Shown here: positions 17,059-25,773 of the stretch, in pieces | How the letters are laid out: the number at the start of each line of letters is the position of its first letter | Position numbering within the stretch: position 1 is the stretch's first letter | Assembly: GCF_014127285.1 (NCBI RefSeq) | Contig: NZ_CP059901.1 | Span: 310,001-374,000 of the forward strand | From: Mumia sp. ZJ1417 | GTDB taxonomy: Bacteria; Actinomycetota; Actinomycetes; Propionibacteriales; Nocardioidaceae | Direction of reading: 5' to 3' | Length of the DNA: 64,000 nt | Position numbers and translations under genes: made by a program | Notes under the pieces: generated by a model | What the model saw: only the letters and a program-made list of their open reading frames with translations | Databases searched by the model: none | Told to the model about the DNA's origin: nothing

Positions 17059-17973
17059 TCAGTTCCTCGGAGAGTCTACCGGACGCAGTCGGAGCACCGT
17101 CGCCTCGGGTCGGCATGCGAAGCGCACCGGCGCGTACGGCGACGTCCCGCACCCCGCGGACACGTGCAGCCACGACGCGTCACGCCCCGCGATCCGGTGC
17201 TGGTGAAGGCCTCGCGCCCGTCGGCGGTCGAGGTCGCAGTTGGTGACCAGCGCTCCGAACCCAGGCACCCGCAGCTGTCCACCGTGGGTGTGCCCGGCCA
17301 GGATCAGTGGGTATCCCTGGGCGTTGAAGGCGTCGAGCGCGCGCAGGTAGGGGGCGTGGACGACGGCGACGGCGAGATCGGCTGTCCGGTCGGCACGGTC
17401 GGGGATCGCGTCGAGGTCGTCGCGGTTCACGTGGGGGTCGTCGAGGCCCGCGAACGCCAGCGACACGCCGCGCATGTCGAGGCGGGCGGTCGCGTTGTTG
17501 AGGTCGTGCCACCCCGCCTCCGTGAACGCGGCGCGCATCTTCTCGTACGGGAGGTCCGGCGAGCGGCGCCGCTGACCCGAGGGGCCGAGGAGGTAGCGGG
17601 CGGGGTTCTTGACGGTCGGCGAGTAGTAGTCGTTCGAGCCGAAGACGAAGACTCCGGGCACGTCGAGCAGGTCGTGGTAGGCGTCGAGGAGCGCGGGCAG
17701 CGTGTCGAGGTGCGCGAGGTTGTCGCCGGTGTTCACCACGAGGTCGGGCTCGTACTCGGCGAGGCTGCGCAGCCAGCGCTGCTTGCGTGCCTGGCCCGGC
17801 GTCATGTGGACGTCGGAGATCTGCAGGACCGTGATCGGGTGGGCGCCCGCGGGGAGCACCGGGAGGTCGTGCTCGCGGACGACGAACGCGTTGCGCTCGT
17901 ACAGTGCCCCGTACGCCACCGCCCCCGCACCGGCGGTCGCTGTCGCGATGAGGGCCTTCGACACGGTGTGCAC
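17059..17973 (-). CDS. Membrane-anchored metallophosphoesterase (YkuE/UDP-diacylglucosamine-hydrolase-like)
   Basis: About 304 residues from GTG 17973; GTG 17964 is a close alternative. A short N-terminal hydrophobic segment (ALIATATAGAGAVAYGALY) is followed by a calcineurin-like fold: QISDVHMTPGQ, VNTGDNLAH, FGSNDYY and ILAGHTHGGQLRVPG, which supply the two-metal site. It is likely attached to the inner membrane and cleaves a phosphoester or pyrophosphate; the substrate is unknown. The frame stays open further upstream, but that part lies over the YqeY-like gene on the other strand. Confidence 0.88.
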   Translation of the reverse strand: MHTVSKALIATATAGAGAVAYGALYERNAFVVREHDLPVLPAGAHPITVLQISDVHMTPGQARKQRWLRSLAEYEPDLVVNTGDNLAHLDTLPALLDAYHDLLDVPGVFVFGSNDYYSPTVKNPARYLLGPSGQRRRSPDLPYEKMRAAFTEAGWHDLNNATARLDMRGVSLAFAGLDDPHVNRDDLDAIPDRADRTADLAVAVVHAPYLRALDAFNAQGYPLILAGHTHGGQLRVPGFGALVTNCDLDRRRARGLHQHRIAGRDASWLHVSAGCGTSPYAPVRFACRPEATVLRLRPVDSPRN

Positions 17974-18045
17974 GCAGCAAGGGTGCCACACCGCTGGTGG
18001 GGAATCCGTGTGCTCGCGAGCCGAAGGCTGGGCGATGATGGGGGC

Positions 18046-18507
18046 ATGAGCGAGCTCAAGGATCGGCTGCGACAGGACCTCACCACCTCCATCAAGGAGC
18101 GCGACAGTCTGCGCGCGTCGACGCTGCGCATGGTGCTGTCCGCCGTGAGCCGTGCGGAGACAGCCGGTACGGAGGCCAAGGAGCTCACCGACGACGAGGT
18201 GCAGCGCGTCATCACCTCGGAGTCCAAGAAGCGCCGAGAGGCCGCCGAGGCGTACGACTCCGGCAACCGTCCCGAGCTGGCGCAGAAGGAGCGCGACGAG
18301 GCCGTGATCCTCGCCGAGTACCTTCCCGCGCAGCTCAGCGCGGACGAGGTGCGCGCCCTCGTGTCCGACGCGATCACCGAGGCTGGTGTCGCGGACGAGG
18401 GCATGCGCGGCATGGGCAAGGTGATGGGGCTTCTCAAGCCCCGTACGGAGGGCCGCATCGACGGTGCCGCACTCGCGGCCGAGGTCCGTACGCAGCTCGG
18501 CGCCTGA
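18046..18507 (+). CDS. GatB/YqeY domain protein
   Basis: A 153-residue protein that matches YqeY over its full length. It starts MSELKDRLRQDLTTSIKERD with SLRASTLRMVLSAV next, and the C-terminal half has the conserved LPAQLSADEVRALV and GMGKVMGLLKPRTEGRIDG. The family resembles the tRNA-binding tail of GatB, but its own role is unproven. The ATG at 18046 is the only good start. It diverges from the phosphoesterase gene with a gap of about 70 bases. Confidence 0.93.
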   Translation: MSELKDRLRQDLTTSIKERDSLRASTLRMVLSAVSRAETAGTEAKELTDDEVQRVITSESKKRREAAEAYDSGNRPELAQKERDEAVILAEYLPAQLSADEVRALVSDAITEAGVADEGMRGMGKVMGLLKPRTEGRIDGAALAAEVRTQLGA

Positions 18508-18547
18508 GGCCGGCACCCACCCTCATCACCGGGTCAGCTGAGCGCGG

Positions 18548-20752
18548 TCACTCGTCGTCGCCGCGGCCTCCGCCGCCACCGTTGCCGCCGTTGCCACGAC
18601 CCGGTCGGTCGTTGCCGCCGTCGCCGCCACCGTCGCCGCCACCGTCGCCCTTCTTGTCCTTCTTCGGCTCCTTCTTCGGCGCGCGAGGCGTGTCCGCGGG
18701 TGCAGCGCCGAGGCTGCCGGGGCTGTTGAAGTTGGCGTACGGCAGGTCGTCCTGGATCGCCCGCATCGTGTCGGCCCACATCGGACCAGCCAGCGCGGCG
18801 CCGCCGACGGAGTTGAACGACATCGTGGTGCCGTTGAGCGCGGTGCCGATCAGCGACTTCCAGTGGCCGTCGCGGTTGGCGCCGGCGATCATCGACGACG
18901 TCACGAGCTTGGGCGTGTAGCCCATGTACCAGACGGCACGGCTCGCCTGGGTCGTGCCCGTCTTCGCCGCGGACGGTTTGTTGAGCTGCAGCGCCGAGCC
19001 GAACCCGCCGGACGACTGGACGCCGCGCAGGATCTGGTTCATCGAGTCGGCGGCCGCCTGCGACAGGACCTTCTCGCAGGCCGGCTTGTAGTCCATGACC
19101 GTCTCGCCGTCGGGGCCGGTGATCGCGGTGATCGGCATTGGCTTGCAGTACTCGCCGCGTGCCGGGAACGTCGCGTACGCCGCTGCCATGTCGAGCGGGC
19201 TCACGTCGAGCGTACCGAGCGTGAACGACGGGAAGGTGTCGTCGACGTCCTCGACGGGCATGCCCATCTTCTTGGCCATCTTGGTGGTCGCGCAGAGCCC
19301 GACGAGGCGCTCGAGCTGGGCGAAGTAGGTGTTGACCGACTGGCGGAGCCCGCGGGTCATGTCGAAGCCGCCGGCTCCGGTCGAGTTGCTGACCTGCCAC
19401 GACCCCGCACCCTGGCTGTCGCACTGCGAGAACCCGCTGATGTTCATCGACTGCGGCGAGTTGAAGAAGGTCGACGTCGGGTAGCCCTTGTCGAGCGCGG
19501 CGGCAGCGGTGAACACCTTGAACGTCGAGCCGGCCTGGAACCCGTTGGCGCCGCCGAGCGCCTTCGGCACCGTGTAGTTGATGTAGGTCTGGCCGGCCTT
19601 CTTGCTGTTGCCCATCGGCCGCGACTGCGCGAGCGCACGCACCGCGCCGGTGCCGGGGACCACGAGAGCCTGAGCGCCGATCGCATTGTCGGTCGGCGAC
19701 ACGCGGTTCTCGACCGAGTTGTCAGCCGCCTTCTGGAACTTCGGCTCCAGCGTCGTCTTGATCGTCAGGCCACCGGTCTCGATGCGGTGGAGGCGCTCGT
19801 CCTCGTTCTTGCCGAGCGACTTGTCCTGGAGCAGGTAGCGGCGGACGTAGTCGCAGAAGAACGGCGCCTTGGTGCTCACGCAGCCGTTGGAGAAGGTCGT
19901 GATCTTGAGCCCGAGCGGCTGACCCATCGCGGTCCTGGCGACCTCGGGTGTGATGAGGCCCTGCGCCTGCATCGTCGACAGCACGATGTTGCGTCGGCGC
20001 AGCGCGTTCTCGGGGTAGGTCACCGGGTCGTACTCGACCGGGTTCTTGACGAGACCTGCCAGCGTCGCCGCCTGCGTCAGGTCGAGGTCGGCGGCACTGA
20101 CAGAGAAGTAGTGCCGGGCTGCGGCGCCGATGCCGTACGTGCCGTCACCGAAGTAGGAGATGTTGAGGTAGTTCTCGAGGATCTGCTGCTTGCTGTGCTT
20201 CTCCTCGTAGCTCATCGCGTACTTGAGCTCGCGGATCTTGCGGGCCGGCGTCACCTCGGTGGCGGCCTTGCGCTCCTCGGGCGTCGCCGCCTGCTGGATG
20301 AGGATGTTCTTGACGAGCTGCTGGGTCAGCGACGAGCCGCCCTGCGTCTGGCCGTCGGTCGCGTTGTTGACCAGCGCGCGGACCGTGCCTTTGATGTCGA
20401 TGGCGCCGTGCTCGAAGAACCGCGCGTCCTCGATCGAGACCACGGCCTGCTGCATCACGGGCGCGATCTTCGCCAGGGGGACGTCCTGGCGGTTCTGGGA
20501 GTAGAAGTAGGTGACGAGGGAGCCGTCGGCAGCCAGCACCTTGGAGCGCTGAGGGATCGGCGTCTCCCGCAGCTCGAGCGGCAACTCGTCGAACCCGCGG
20601 GCCACGCTGTTGGACGTCACACCCACGAAGGCGGCGACCGGGATCGCGAGCCCGGCGACGAGCACGCCGGCAAAAAGGCTGAGCAGCGCCATGGAACCGA
20701 TCGCTCGCGCTGTGCCCATGCCGTCGTCGTCCCGATCGGTCCCCAGATTCAT
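18548..20752 (-). CDS. ponA: Bifunctional class A penicillin-binding protein (PonA2-type)
   Basis: About 734 residues. A short cytoplasmic head and one membrane helix (GSMALLSLFAGVLVAGLAIP) precede the GT51 transglycosylase domain (SIEDARFFEHGAIDIKG, GGSSLTQQLVKN). The transpeptidase domain has AGSTFKVFTA (active Ser), QSVNTYF and AAKTGTTQ. It polymerises and cross-links peptidoglycan outside the membrane. The M. tuberculosis counterpart carries a PASTA domain; here the C-terminus is instead a Pro/Lys segment and a Gly/Asp/Asn-rich tail of about 45 residues. The start could also be 20719. It is divergent from whiB4, as in mycobacteria. Confidence 0.93.
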   Translation of the reverse strand: MNLGTDRDDDGMGTARAIGSMALLSLFAGVLVAGLAIPVAAFVGVTSNSVARGFDELPLELRETPIPQRSKVLAADGSLVTYFYSQNRQDVPLAKIAPVMQQAVVSIEDARFFEHGAIDIKGTVRALVNNATDGQTQGGSSLTQQLVKNILIQQAATPEERKAATEVTPARKIRELKYAMSYEEKHSKQQILENYLNISYFGDGTYGIGAAARHYFSVSAADLDLTQAATLAGLVKNPVEYDPVTYPENALRRRNIVLSTMQAQGLITPEVARTAMGQPLGLKITTFSNGCVSTKAPFFCDYVRRYLLQDKSLGKNEDERLHRIETGGLTIKTTLEPKFQKAADNSVENRVSPTDNAIGAQALVVPGTGAVRALAQSRPMGNSKKAGQTYINYTVPKALGGANGFQAGSTFKVFTAAAALDKGYPTSTFFNSPQSMNISGFSQCDSQGAGSWQVSNSTGAGGFDMTRGLRQSVNTYFAQLERLVGLCATTKMAKKMGMPVEDVDDTFPSFTLGTLDVSPLDMAAAYATFPARGEYCKPMPITAITGPDGETVMDYKPACEKVLSQAAADSMNQILRGVQSSGGFGSALQLNKPSAAKTGTTQASRAVWYMGYTPKLVTSSMIAGANRDGHWKSLIGTALNGTTMSFNSVGGAALAGPMWADTMRAIQDDLPYANFNSPGSLGAAPADTPRAPKKEPKKDKKGDGGGDGGGDGGNDRPGRGNGGNGGGGGRGDDE

Positions 20753-20792
20753 GGGCCCCAGGGTACGGGAGCGTGGGTGAGGCACCAAGAGA

Positions 20793-20814
20793 TAGTCCGA
20801 AAGGACTAGTCCGA
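20793..20814. promoter_or_regulatory. Nested inverted repeat between ponA and whiB4
   Basis: TAGTCC-GAAA-GGACTA (20793-20808) is a perfect hairpin with a GAAA loop, and GGACTAGTCC (20803-20812) is a second palindrome sharing its right arm. TAGTCCGA is thus directly repeated with a 14-base period. It lies in the shared upstream region of the divergent pair, which fits an operator for an unidentified regulator, but nothing proves that. Confidence 0.4.
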
Positions 20815-20909
20815 ACCATCCCCAGAGGTCTGTTACATGTGTTTCGTCACCGTCAGGCTGGAGATATCACCGGCAGAGTCGGTGCACTCTCGGGGAAGGT
20901 GTCCAGATC

Positions 20910-21203
20910 ATGACATGGAACGAGTCTTGGGCGACCGTGGCCGCCTGCAAGGAATCGCAGGACGCTCTGTTCGTCAAGGGCGCGGAGCAGAACCGCGCCA
21001 AGCAGCTGTGCCGGTCCTGTCCGGTCAAGCTCGAGTGCCTCGCCGAGGCCCTCGACAACGACATCGAGTGGGGGATCTGGGGCGGGATGACCGAGCGGGA
21101 GCGTCGCGCGCTGCTGCGTCGTCGTCCGAACGTGACCTCGTGGCGCACGCTGCTCGAAGCCGCCCGCACGAGCCAGCCGTCGAAGGCCCCTGCGCTCGTC
21201 TGA
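20910..21203 (+). CDS. whiB4: WhiB-family iron-sulfur regulator (WhiB4-like)
   Basis: A 97-residue protein with the four 4Fe-4S cysteines C13, C34, C37 and C43 (CRSCPVKLEC), the GIWGG turn at 55-59 and the basic DNA-binding tail TERERRALLRRR. WhiB proteins act with sigma factors and respond to oxygen, NO or redox state. The identification as WhiB4 rests on position: it lies between a ponA2-type gene and the ArsA pair exactly as Rv3681c does. The ATG at 20910 has GGAAGG about ten bases upstream. Confidence 0.87.
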   Translation: MTWNESWATVAACKESQDALFVKGAEQNRAKQLCRSCPVKLECLAEALDNDIEWGIWGGMTERERRALLRRRPNVTSWRTLLEAARTSQPSKAPALV

Positions 21204-21207
21204 TCTG

Positions 21208-22464
21208 CTACGCGATCGTCGCCGGCGCGCCCAGCAGCTCACCGATCGCTGCCAGGCCGTCGAGGTCGTGCACGTCTGTCGCGAGGGCGGGCACCTCGAC
21301 CCTTCGTACGCGCGGGTGCGCGGCCGCGAATCCCATGACCACCCGGCGCTCGCGCTCGGCGACACGCTCGCCGCGGGCGTGCACGTCCAGCAGGGCGGCG
21401 ACCGCCTCGTCGTCGGGCGTCGCCCGAGGCCGCGCCCGGAGCCGCCGTGCCGCGGCGTGCGCCTCGTCGCCGTCGAGCAGCAGCTCGGGCGTCGTCATCC
21501 GGTTGACGACCAGCCCGGCGAGCGGCATCGCCTCCTGGCCGAGCCGCTCCACGAAGTACGACGCCTCTCGCATGGCGGCCGGCTCCGGCGACGCGACGAC
21601 GAGGAACGCCGTGCCCGAGTCCTGCAGCAGCGCGTACGTGGCCTCGGCGCGCTGACGGAATCCGCCGAACAGCGTGTCGAACGCGGCCACGAACGTCTGC
21701 ACGTCGGTCAGCACCTGGGCGCCGAGGAGCTTGTTGAGCGCGGTCGTGACGATGCCGAACCCGGCGGAGAACAGCTTGGCCGGGCCCTTCGCGGGCGCGA
21801 GCAGGAGGCGGATCAGCCGCCCGTCGAGCAACGAGGACAACCGCTCGGGTGCATCCAGGAAGTCGAGCGCCGAACGCGAGGGTGGGGTGTCGACGACGAT
21901 GAGGTCCCACCGGCGGTCCTCGCCCTCGCCGCCCGCGACCGCCTCGGCGTGGAGCTGCCCGAGCTTCTCCATCGCCATGTACTCCTGCGTGCCCGCGAAC
22001 GAGCTCGAGAGCGCCTGGTAGAAGGGGTTCGCGAGGATCTGCGCGGCCTTCTCCGGCGAGGCGTGGGCCTCCACGACCTCGTCGAAGGTCCGCTTCATGT
22101 CGAGCATCATCGCGTCGAGCGAGCCGCCGTCGGCGCCGGCCTCCTTCACCGGGCGCGGCACGTTGTCGAGCTCGGTCAACCCCAGCGACTGCGCGAGACG
22201 CCGCGCCGGGTCGATGGTGAGCACGCACACGCGCCGCCCCCGCGCTGCGGCACGCAACGCGAGCGCGGCGGACGTCGTCGTCTTGCCGACCCCGCCCGAG
22301 CCGCAGCACACGATGATCTCGGTGGTCGGGTCGTCGAGGACCGCGTCGACGTCGAGGACGGGCGCCGGCGCGCCGGCGGGACCGGCCAGGGTGCGCGTCC
22401 GGGAGGTCGTACGGGGCTTCGGCGCGGTGTGCGAGGCGCGGCCGCCCGACCCGGCCGGGCTCAC
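21208..22464 (-). CDS. ArsA/Get3-type ATPase, second subunit
   Basis: A 418-residue protein starting at a GTG inside the stop codon of the first ArsA gene (GTGA overlap). The P-loop is CCGSGGVGKTTTSAALALRA (residues 54 onward). The signature lysine of the deviant Walker A motif (KGGxGKT) is replaced by Ser56, so this subunit probably relies on its partner. Switch-like VLTIDPARRLAQSLG and VVDTPPSRSALDFLDAP are present. It corresponds to Rv3680. The pair is often labelled anion-transporting ATPase, but arsenite transport is unlikely because no ArsB or ArsD gene is present. Confidence 0.9.
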   Translation of the reverse strand: MSPAGSGGRASHTAPKPRTTSRTRTLAGPAGAPAPVLDVDAVLDDPTTEIIVCCGSGGVGKTTTSAALALRAAARGRRVCVLTIDPARRLAQSLGLTELDNVPRPVKEAGADGGSLDAMMLDMKRTFDEVVEAHASPEKAAQILANPFYQALSSSFAGTQEYMAMEKLGQLHAEAVAGGEGEDRRWDLIVVDTPPSRSALDFLDAPERLSSLLDGRLIRLLLAPAKGPAKLFSAGFGIVTTALNKLLGAQVLTDVQTFVAAFDTLFGGFRQRAEATYALLQDSGTAFLVVASPEPAAMREASYFVERLGQEAMPLAGLVVNRMTTPELLLDGDEAHAAARRLRARPRATPDDEAVAALLDVHARGERVAERERRVVMGFAAAHPRVRRVEVPALATDVHDLDGLAAIGELLGAPATIA

Positions 22465-23432
22465 CGGGCGCCTCCGTCGACGAGGAGTGCGCCGAGCGCG
22501 AAGAGGCCGGCGAGATCGACCCCGTCCTCGAGGTGCGGGAGCTCCACGACCGGGGCACCCGCCTCGGTGAGGACCGCGCGCTGGTGCGCCTGCAGGCGCT
22601 GGCGCCCCACGTGCTGGCGTCCCTCGTCGAGCAGCGCCGCACTCGCGCCGGCGTCGACCTCGAGGTCGGCCCGTCGCAGGCTGCGGGTGACGGCGGCGCC
22701 GCTCAGGGCGCCGCTCGCGACGCGTTCCGCGGCCTCGTCGGTCAGTGGGGACGGGAGGACCTGGTTGACGATCACGTGGCCGATCCCCAGCTCGACGTCG
22801 GTCAGCTCGTTGATCGCGTCCATCGTCTCCTGCACCGGCATCTCCTCGAGGAGCGTGACGAGGTGCACGGCCGTACGCCGTGACCGCATCATCGTCATGA
22901 TCGAGTCGGCCTGGCGCTTGACCGGACCCACCTTCGCCAGACCGGCGACCTCGCTGTTGACGTTGAGGAACCGCGCGATCCGGCCGGTCGGCGGAGCGTC
23001 GAGCACCACGGCGTCGTACGTGTAGGAGCCGTCGTCCTCGCGGCGCCGCACCGCCTCGTACACCTTGCCGGTGAGCAGGACGTCGCGGACGCCTGGCGCG
23101 ATCGTCGTCGCGAAGTCGATCACCCCGAAGCGGTCGAGCGCCCGCCCGGCACGGCCGAGCCGGTAGAACATCGCGAGGTACTCCAGGAGTGCCGCCTCGG
23201 CATCGATCGCCAGCGCGTACACCGCCCCGTCGTCGGAGGCCGCGACCTGGCGCTCCTCGTACGGGAGCGGGGGCACGTCGAAGAGCTGGGCGATCCCTTG
23301 GCGCCCCTCCACCTCGCACAGCAGCACCCGCCTGCCCTCGCGGGCCAGGCCGAGCGCGAGCGCGGCGGCCACGGTGCTCTTGCCCGTACCGCCCTTGCCC
23401 GTCACGACGTGCAGTCGCTTGTCGCCAGCCAC
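22461..23432 (-). CDS. ArsA/Get3-type ATPase, first subunit
   Basis: About 323 residues from GTG 23432. The P-loop VTGKGGTGKSTVAAALALG (11-29) keeps the signature lysine K13. VLLCEVEGRQGIAQLFDVPP, VVLDAPPTGRIARFLNVN and VIVNQVLPSPLTDEAAE are the expected switch and adenine-side segments. It corresponds to Rv3679 and should pair with the overlapping downstream ATPase. The frame extends to 23534, but that would overlap the divergent DUF4177 gene, and homology begins at VAGDKRLHVV, so the shorter start is chosen. Confidence 0.9.
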   Translation of the reverse strand: MAGDKRLHVVTGKGGTGKSTVAAALALGLAREGRRVLLCEVEGRQGIAQLFDVPPLPYEERQVAASDDGAVYALAIDAEAALLEYLAMFYRLGRAGRALDRFGVIDFATTIAPGVRDVLLTGKVYEAVRRREDDGSYTYDAVVLDAPPTGRIARFLNVNSEVAGLAKVGPVKRQADSIMTMMRSRRTAVHLVTLLEEMPVQETMDAINELTDVELGIGHVIVNQVLPSPLTDEAAERVASGALSGAAVTRSLRRADLEVDAGASAALLDEGRQHVGRQRLQAHQRAVLTEAGAPVVELPHLEDGVDLAGLFALGALLVDGGAR

Positions 23433-23492
23433 GTTGTCGAGCGTAACGGCCGTCCCCGAGGGCCGAACGCGCGCGAGGGATACAGTCGGTCC

Positions 23493-23654
23493 ATGACGCA
23501 GTGGGAGTACCTGACAGCGCCCGTCCTCGTGCACTCGACCAAGGCGATCCTCGACAACTTCGGTCGCGACGGCTGGGAGCTCGTCCAGATCGTGCCTGGG
23601 ATGAACCCGGAGAACCTCGTGGCCTACTTCAAGCGCCCGGTCCAGGGGTCCTGA
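23493..23654 (+). CDS. Small DUF4177 protein
   Basis: A 53-residue protein (MTQWEYLTAPVLVH, NFGRDGWELVQIVPG, NLVAYFKRP) that fits DUF4177, whose function is not known. It diverges from the ArsA pair and overlaps the RidA gene by one base (TGATG), so the two are coupled. The same small gene lies in this position in mycobacteria (Rv3678A). Confidence 0.88.
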   Translation: MTQWEYLTAPVLVHSTKAILDNFGRDGWELVQIVPGMNPENLVAYFKRPVQGS

Positions 23655-24121
23655 TGCCGACGCCCGAGGAGAACCTCGCCGAGCTCGGCCTGACGCTCCC
23701 CGCCGTCGTCCCGCCGGTGGCCGCGTACGTGCCCGCGGTGCGGACGGGGTCGTACGTCTACACCTCCGGCCAGCTCCCGGTGCGCGACGGGGCGTTGGTC
23801 AAGGTCGGCAAGGTCGGTGCGGACGTGACGGCGGAGGAGGCGTACGAGTGCGCGCGGCTGTGCGCCCTCAACGCCCTCGCAGCGGTCGCGTCGCAGGCCG
23901 GCGGCGACCTCTCGCGTGTCGCCCGGGTCGTGAAGGCCGTCGTGTTCGTCGCGAGCACCCCAGACTTCACCGGGCAGCCCTCGGTCGCCAACGGCGCCAG
24001 CGAGCTGTTGGGTGCCGTCTTCGGTGAGACCGGTGCCCACGCCCGTAGCGCGGTCGGAGTGACCGTCCTGCCGCTCGATGCGCCGGTGGAGGTCGAGCTC
24101 GTCGTCGAGCTGACCGCATGA
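23654..24121 (+). CDS. RidA-family (YjgF/YER057c/UK114) deaminase-like protein
   Basis: A 155-residue RidA homologue: YVPAVRTGSYVYTSGQLPV, NALAAVASQAGGDLSRVARV and the C-terminal ARSAVGVTVLPLDAPVEVEL, with the active-site Arg in ARSAVG. RidA hydrolyses reactive enamine/imine intermediates; this longer actinobacterial branch is less well characterised. It overlaps the NUDIX gene by four bases (ATGA). Counterpart: Rv3678c. Confidence 0.93.
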   Translation: MPTPEENLAELGLTLPAVVPPVAAYVPAVRTGSYVYTSGQLPVRDGALVKVGKVGADVTAEEAYECARLCALNALAAVASQAGGDLSRVARVVKAVVFVASTPDFTGQPSVANGASELLGAVFGETGAHARSAVGVTVLPLDAPVEVELVVELTA

Positions 24122-24936
24122 TCCGGCGGGTCCCCGTCCCGCCCTCGCTGGCCGAGCACGCCGCCACCGCGCGCACCGACGCCGTGCCGCCGAAGGATGC
24201 GGCGACGGTCGTGCTGCTGCGTGACGGCGTGGACAGTGTCGAGGCATACCTGATGCGGCGGCAGCGCTCGATGGCCTTCGCGCCGGGCATGTACGTCTTC
24301 CCGGGTGGCGGCGTGGACCCGCGGGACTCCGACGTCGACGTCACGTGGGCCGGTCCGACTCCGCAGCAGTGGGCCGACCGCTTCGGGTGCGACACGGCCG
24401 TGGCCCGTGCGCTCGTGTGCGCCGCCGTACGCGAGACGTTCGAGGAGGCCGGGGTCCTGCTCGCAGGTCCGGACTCCGACACGGTCGTCTCCGACACCAG
24501 CGGTGCCGACTGGGAAGCCGACCGGCAGGCGCTGGAGTCGCACACGCTGGCGTTCTCCGACTTCCTTGCGCGCCGCGAGCTCGTGCTCCGTACGGACCTG
24601 CTGGCAGCGTGGACGCACTGGATCACGCCGGTGTTCGAGCCGAAGCGCTACGACACGCGCTTCTTCGTCGCCGTGATGCCGCACGGGCAGCGCGTCGGCA
24701 CGCTGACCGGCGAGGCCGACCACGCCTCGTGGATGCCGCTGCGCGCGGCGCTCGCCTCGGTGGACTCCGGCGAGATGGCGATGCTCCCGCCGACGGCGAT
24801 CACGTGCAACGAGATCGCGGCGATGCCGTCCGCGGACGCCGTGCTCGCGTCGGCGGGCGCTCGGACCATCGTGCCGATCGAGCCGCGGCTGGTCGAGATC
24901 GACGGAACCCTCTACCTGGAGTCGGAGCAGCCATGA
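24118..24936 (+). CDS. NUDIX hydrolase
   Basis: A 272-residue protein. APGMYVFPGGGVDPRDSD opens the NUDIX box, and VCAAVRETFEEAGVLLAG supplies the REXXEEXG metal motif. An insertion of about 25 residues between the two halves is typical of the NUDT7/19-like branch. It probably cleaves a CoA-type or other nucleoside diphosphate-linked substrate. It starts inside the RidA stop codon and is followed 13 bases later by the MBL hydrolase, so the four genes 23493-25741 form one unit. Confidence 0.88.
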   Translation: MIRRVPVPPSLAEHAATARTDAVPPKDAATVVLLRDGVDSVEAYLMRRQRSMAFAPGMYVFPGGGVDPRDSDVDVTWAGPTPQQWADRFGCDTAVARALVCAAVRETFEEAGVLLAGPDSDTVVSDTSGADWEADRQALESHTLAFSDFLARRELVLRTDLLAAWTHWITPVFEPKRYDTRFFVAVMPHGQRVGTLTGEADHASWMPLRAALASVDSGEMAMLPPTAITCNEIAAMPSADAVLASAGARTIVPIEPRLVEIDGTLYLESEQP

Positions 24937-24949
24937 CGGAGTGCTGGAC

Positions 24950-25741
24950 ATGACCGAACGGTGGGACGGCGGGACCGTGAGCGCGTGGGCGACCTGCCTG
25001 CGCGAGGACAACCCCGGCCACATGACGCTGGACGGCACCAACACGTGGGTCCTGCGGGCGCCGGGCGCCGGCCCCGACGCGCAGTCGATCGTCGTCGATC
25101 CCGGCGAGCTCGACGAGCCGCACCTGCGCCGCGTCCTGGAGGCGGCGGCGCCGGTCGGGGTCGTGCTGCTGACCCACCGCCACCACGACCACGCGGACGG
25201 CGCGGCCCGCTTTGCCGAGCTGGCCGCGGCGCCCGTACGGGCCTTCGACCCGGCGCTGTGCGTGGAGGCCGACCCGCTGAGCGACGGCGAGGTCATCGAG
25301 ATCGACGGCGTCCGTCTCGAGGTCTTCGCGACGCCAGGTCACACCACGGACTCGGCGTCGTTCCTGCTGCGCGAGGACGCCGCGCTGCTGTCGGGTGACA
25401 CGGTGCTGGGGCGAGGGTCGACGGTCGTCGCCTACCCGGACGGCGCGCTCGGCCCGTACCTCGACTCGCTCGGCGCCCTGCGCTCTGCTGCGGCGTCCGT
25501 CGGGGGGCCGGTCCGGCTCTACCCGGGGCACGGGCCCGCGCTGTCCGACGCGGTCGCGGTTCTCGATGCGTACGCTGCGCACCGCCAGGAGCGGCTCGCG
25601 CAGGTCCGCGCTGCCGTCGACGCCGGCGCGGTCACCGCGGACGACGTCGTGCGGATGGTCTACGCCGATGTGGACCAGGCCCTGTGGCCCGCGGCGACGC
25701 TTTCTGTACAGGCACAGCTGGCCTACCTCCGCGACGCCTAG
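24950..25741 (+). CDS. Metallo-beta-lactamase-fold hydrolase (LACTB2-like)
   Basis: A 263-residue protein with zinc motif THRHHDHADG (H76, H78, D80, H81), FATPGHTTDSASFLL, LSGDTVLGRGSTVV and LYPGHGP, followed by a helical C-terminal domain with DDVVRMVYADV, as in LACTB2/Rv3677c. Relatives include ribonucleases and thioesterases, and no substrate can be named. The ATG at 24950 is preceded by GGAG about ten bases upstream; GTG 24941 is an alternative. Confidence 0.88.
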   Translation: MTERWDGGTVSAWATCLREDNPGHMTLDGTNTWVLRAPGAGPDAQSIVVDPGELDEPHLRRVLEAAAPVGVVLLTHRHHDHADGAARFAELAAAPVRAFDPALCVEADPLSDGEVIEIDGVRLEVFATPGHTTDSASFLLREDAALLSGDTVLGRGSTVVAYPDGALGPYLDSLGALRSAAASVGGPVRLYPGHGPALSDAVAVLDAYAAHRQERLAQVRAAVDAGAVTADDVVRMVYADVDQALWPAATLSVQAQLAYLRDA

Positions 25742-25763
25742 CCCCGGGTCGGTTCCTGCGCGT

Positions 25764-25773
25764 CCCGGGTCAC
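25764..25773. repeat. CCCGGGTCAC motif overlapping the DUF559-type gene stop
   Basis: A single copy of the motif whose inverse, GTGACCCGGG or GTGACCCC, is repeated at 26747-26803 on the other side of the same gene. It overlaps the gene's stop codon. Confidence 0.45.

Noticed and set aside
17974-18516. Upstream extension of the phosphoesterase frame.
   Set aside because: It lies over the YqeY-like gene on the other strand and carries no homology; the signal-anchor begins only after 17973.
21208-23432. ArsA pair as an arsenite pump.
   Set aside because: No ArsB, ArsD or ArsR gene is near, the metal-binding cysteines of ArsA are not evident, and the pair matches the actinobacterial two-gene family next to whiB4.
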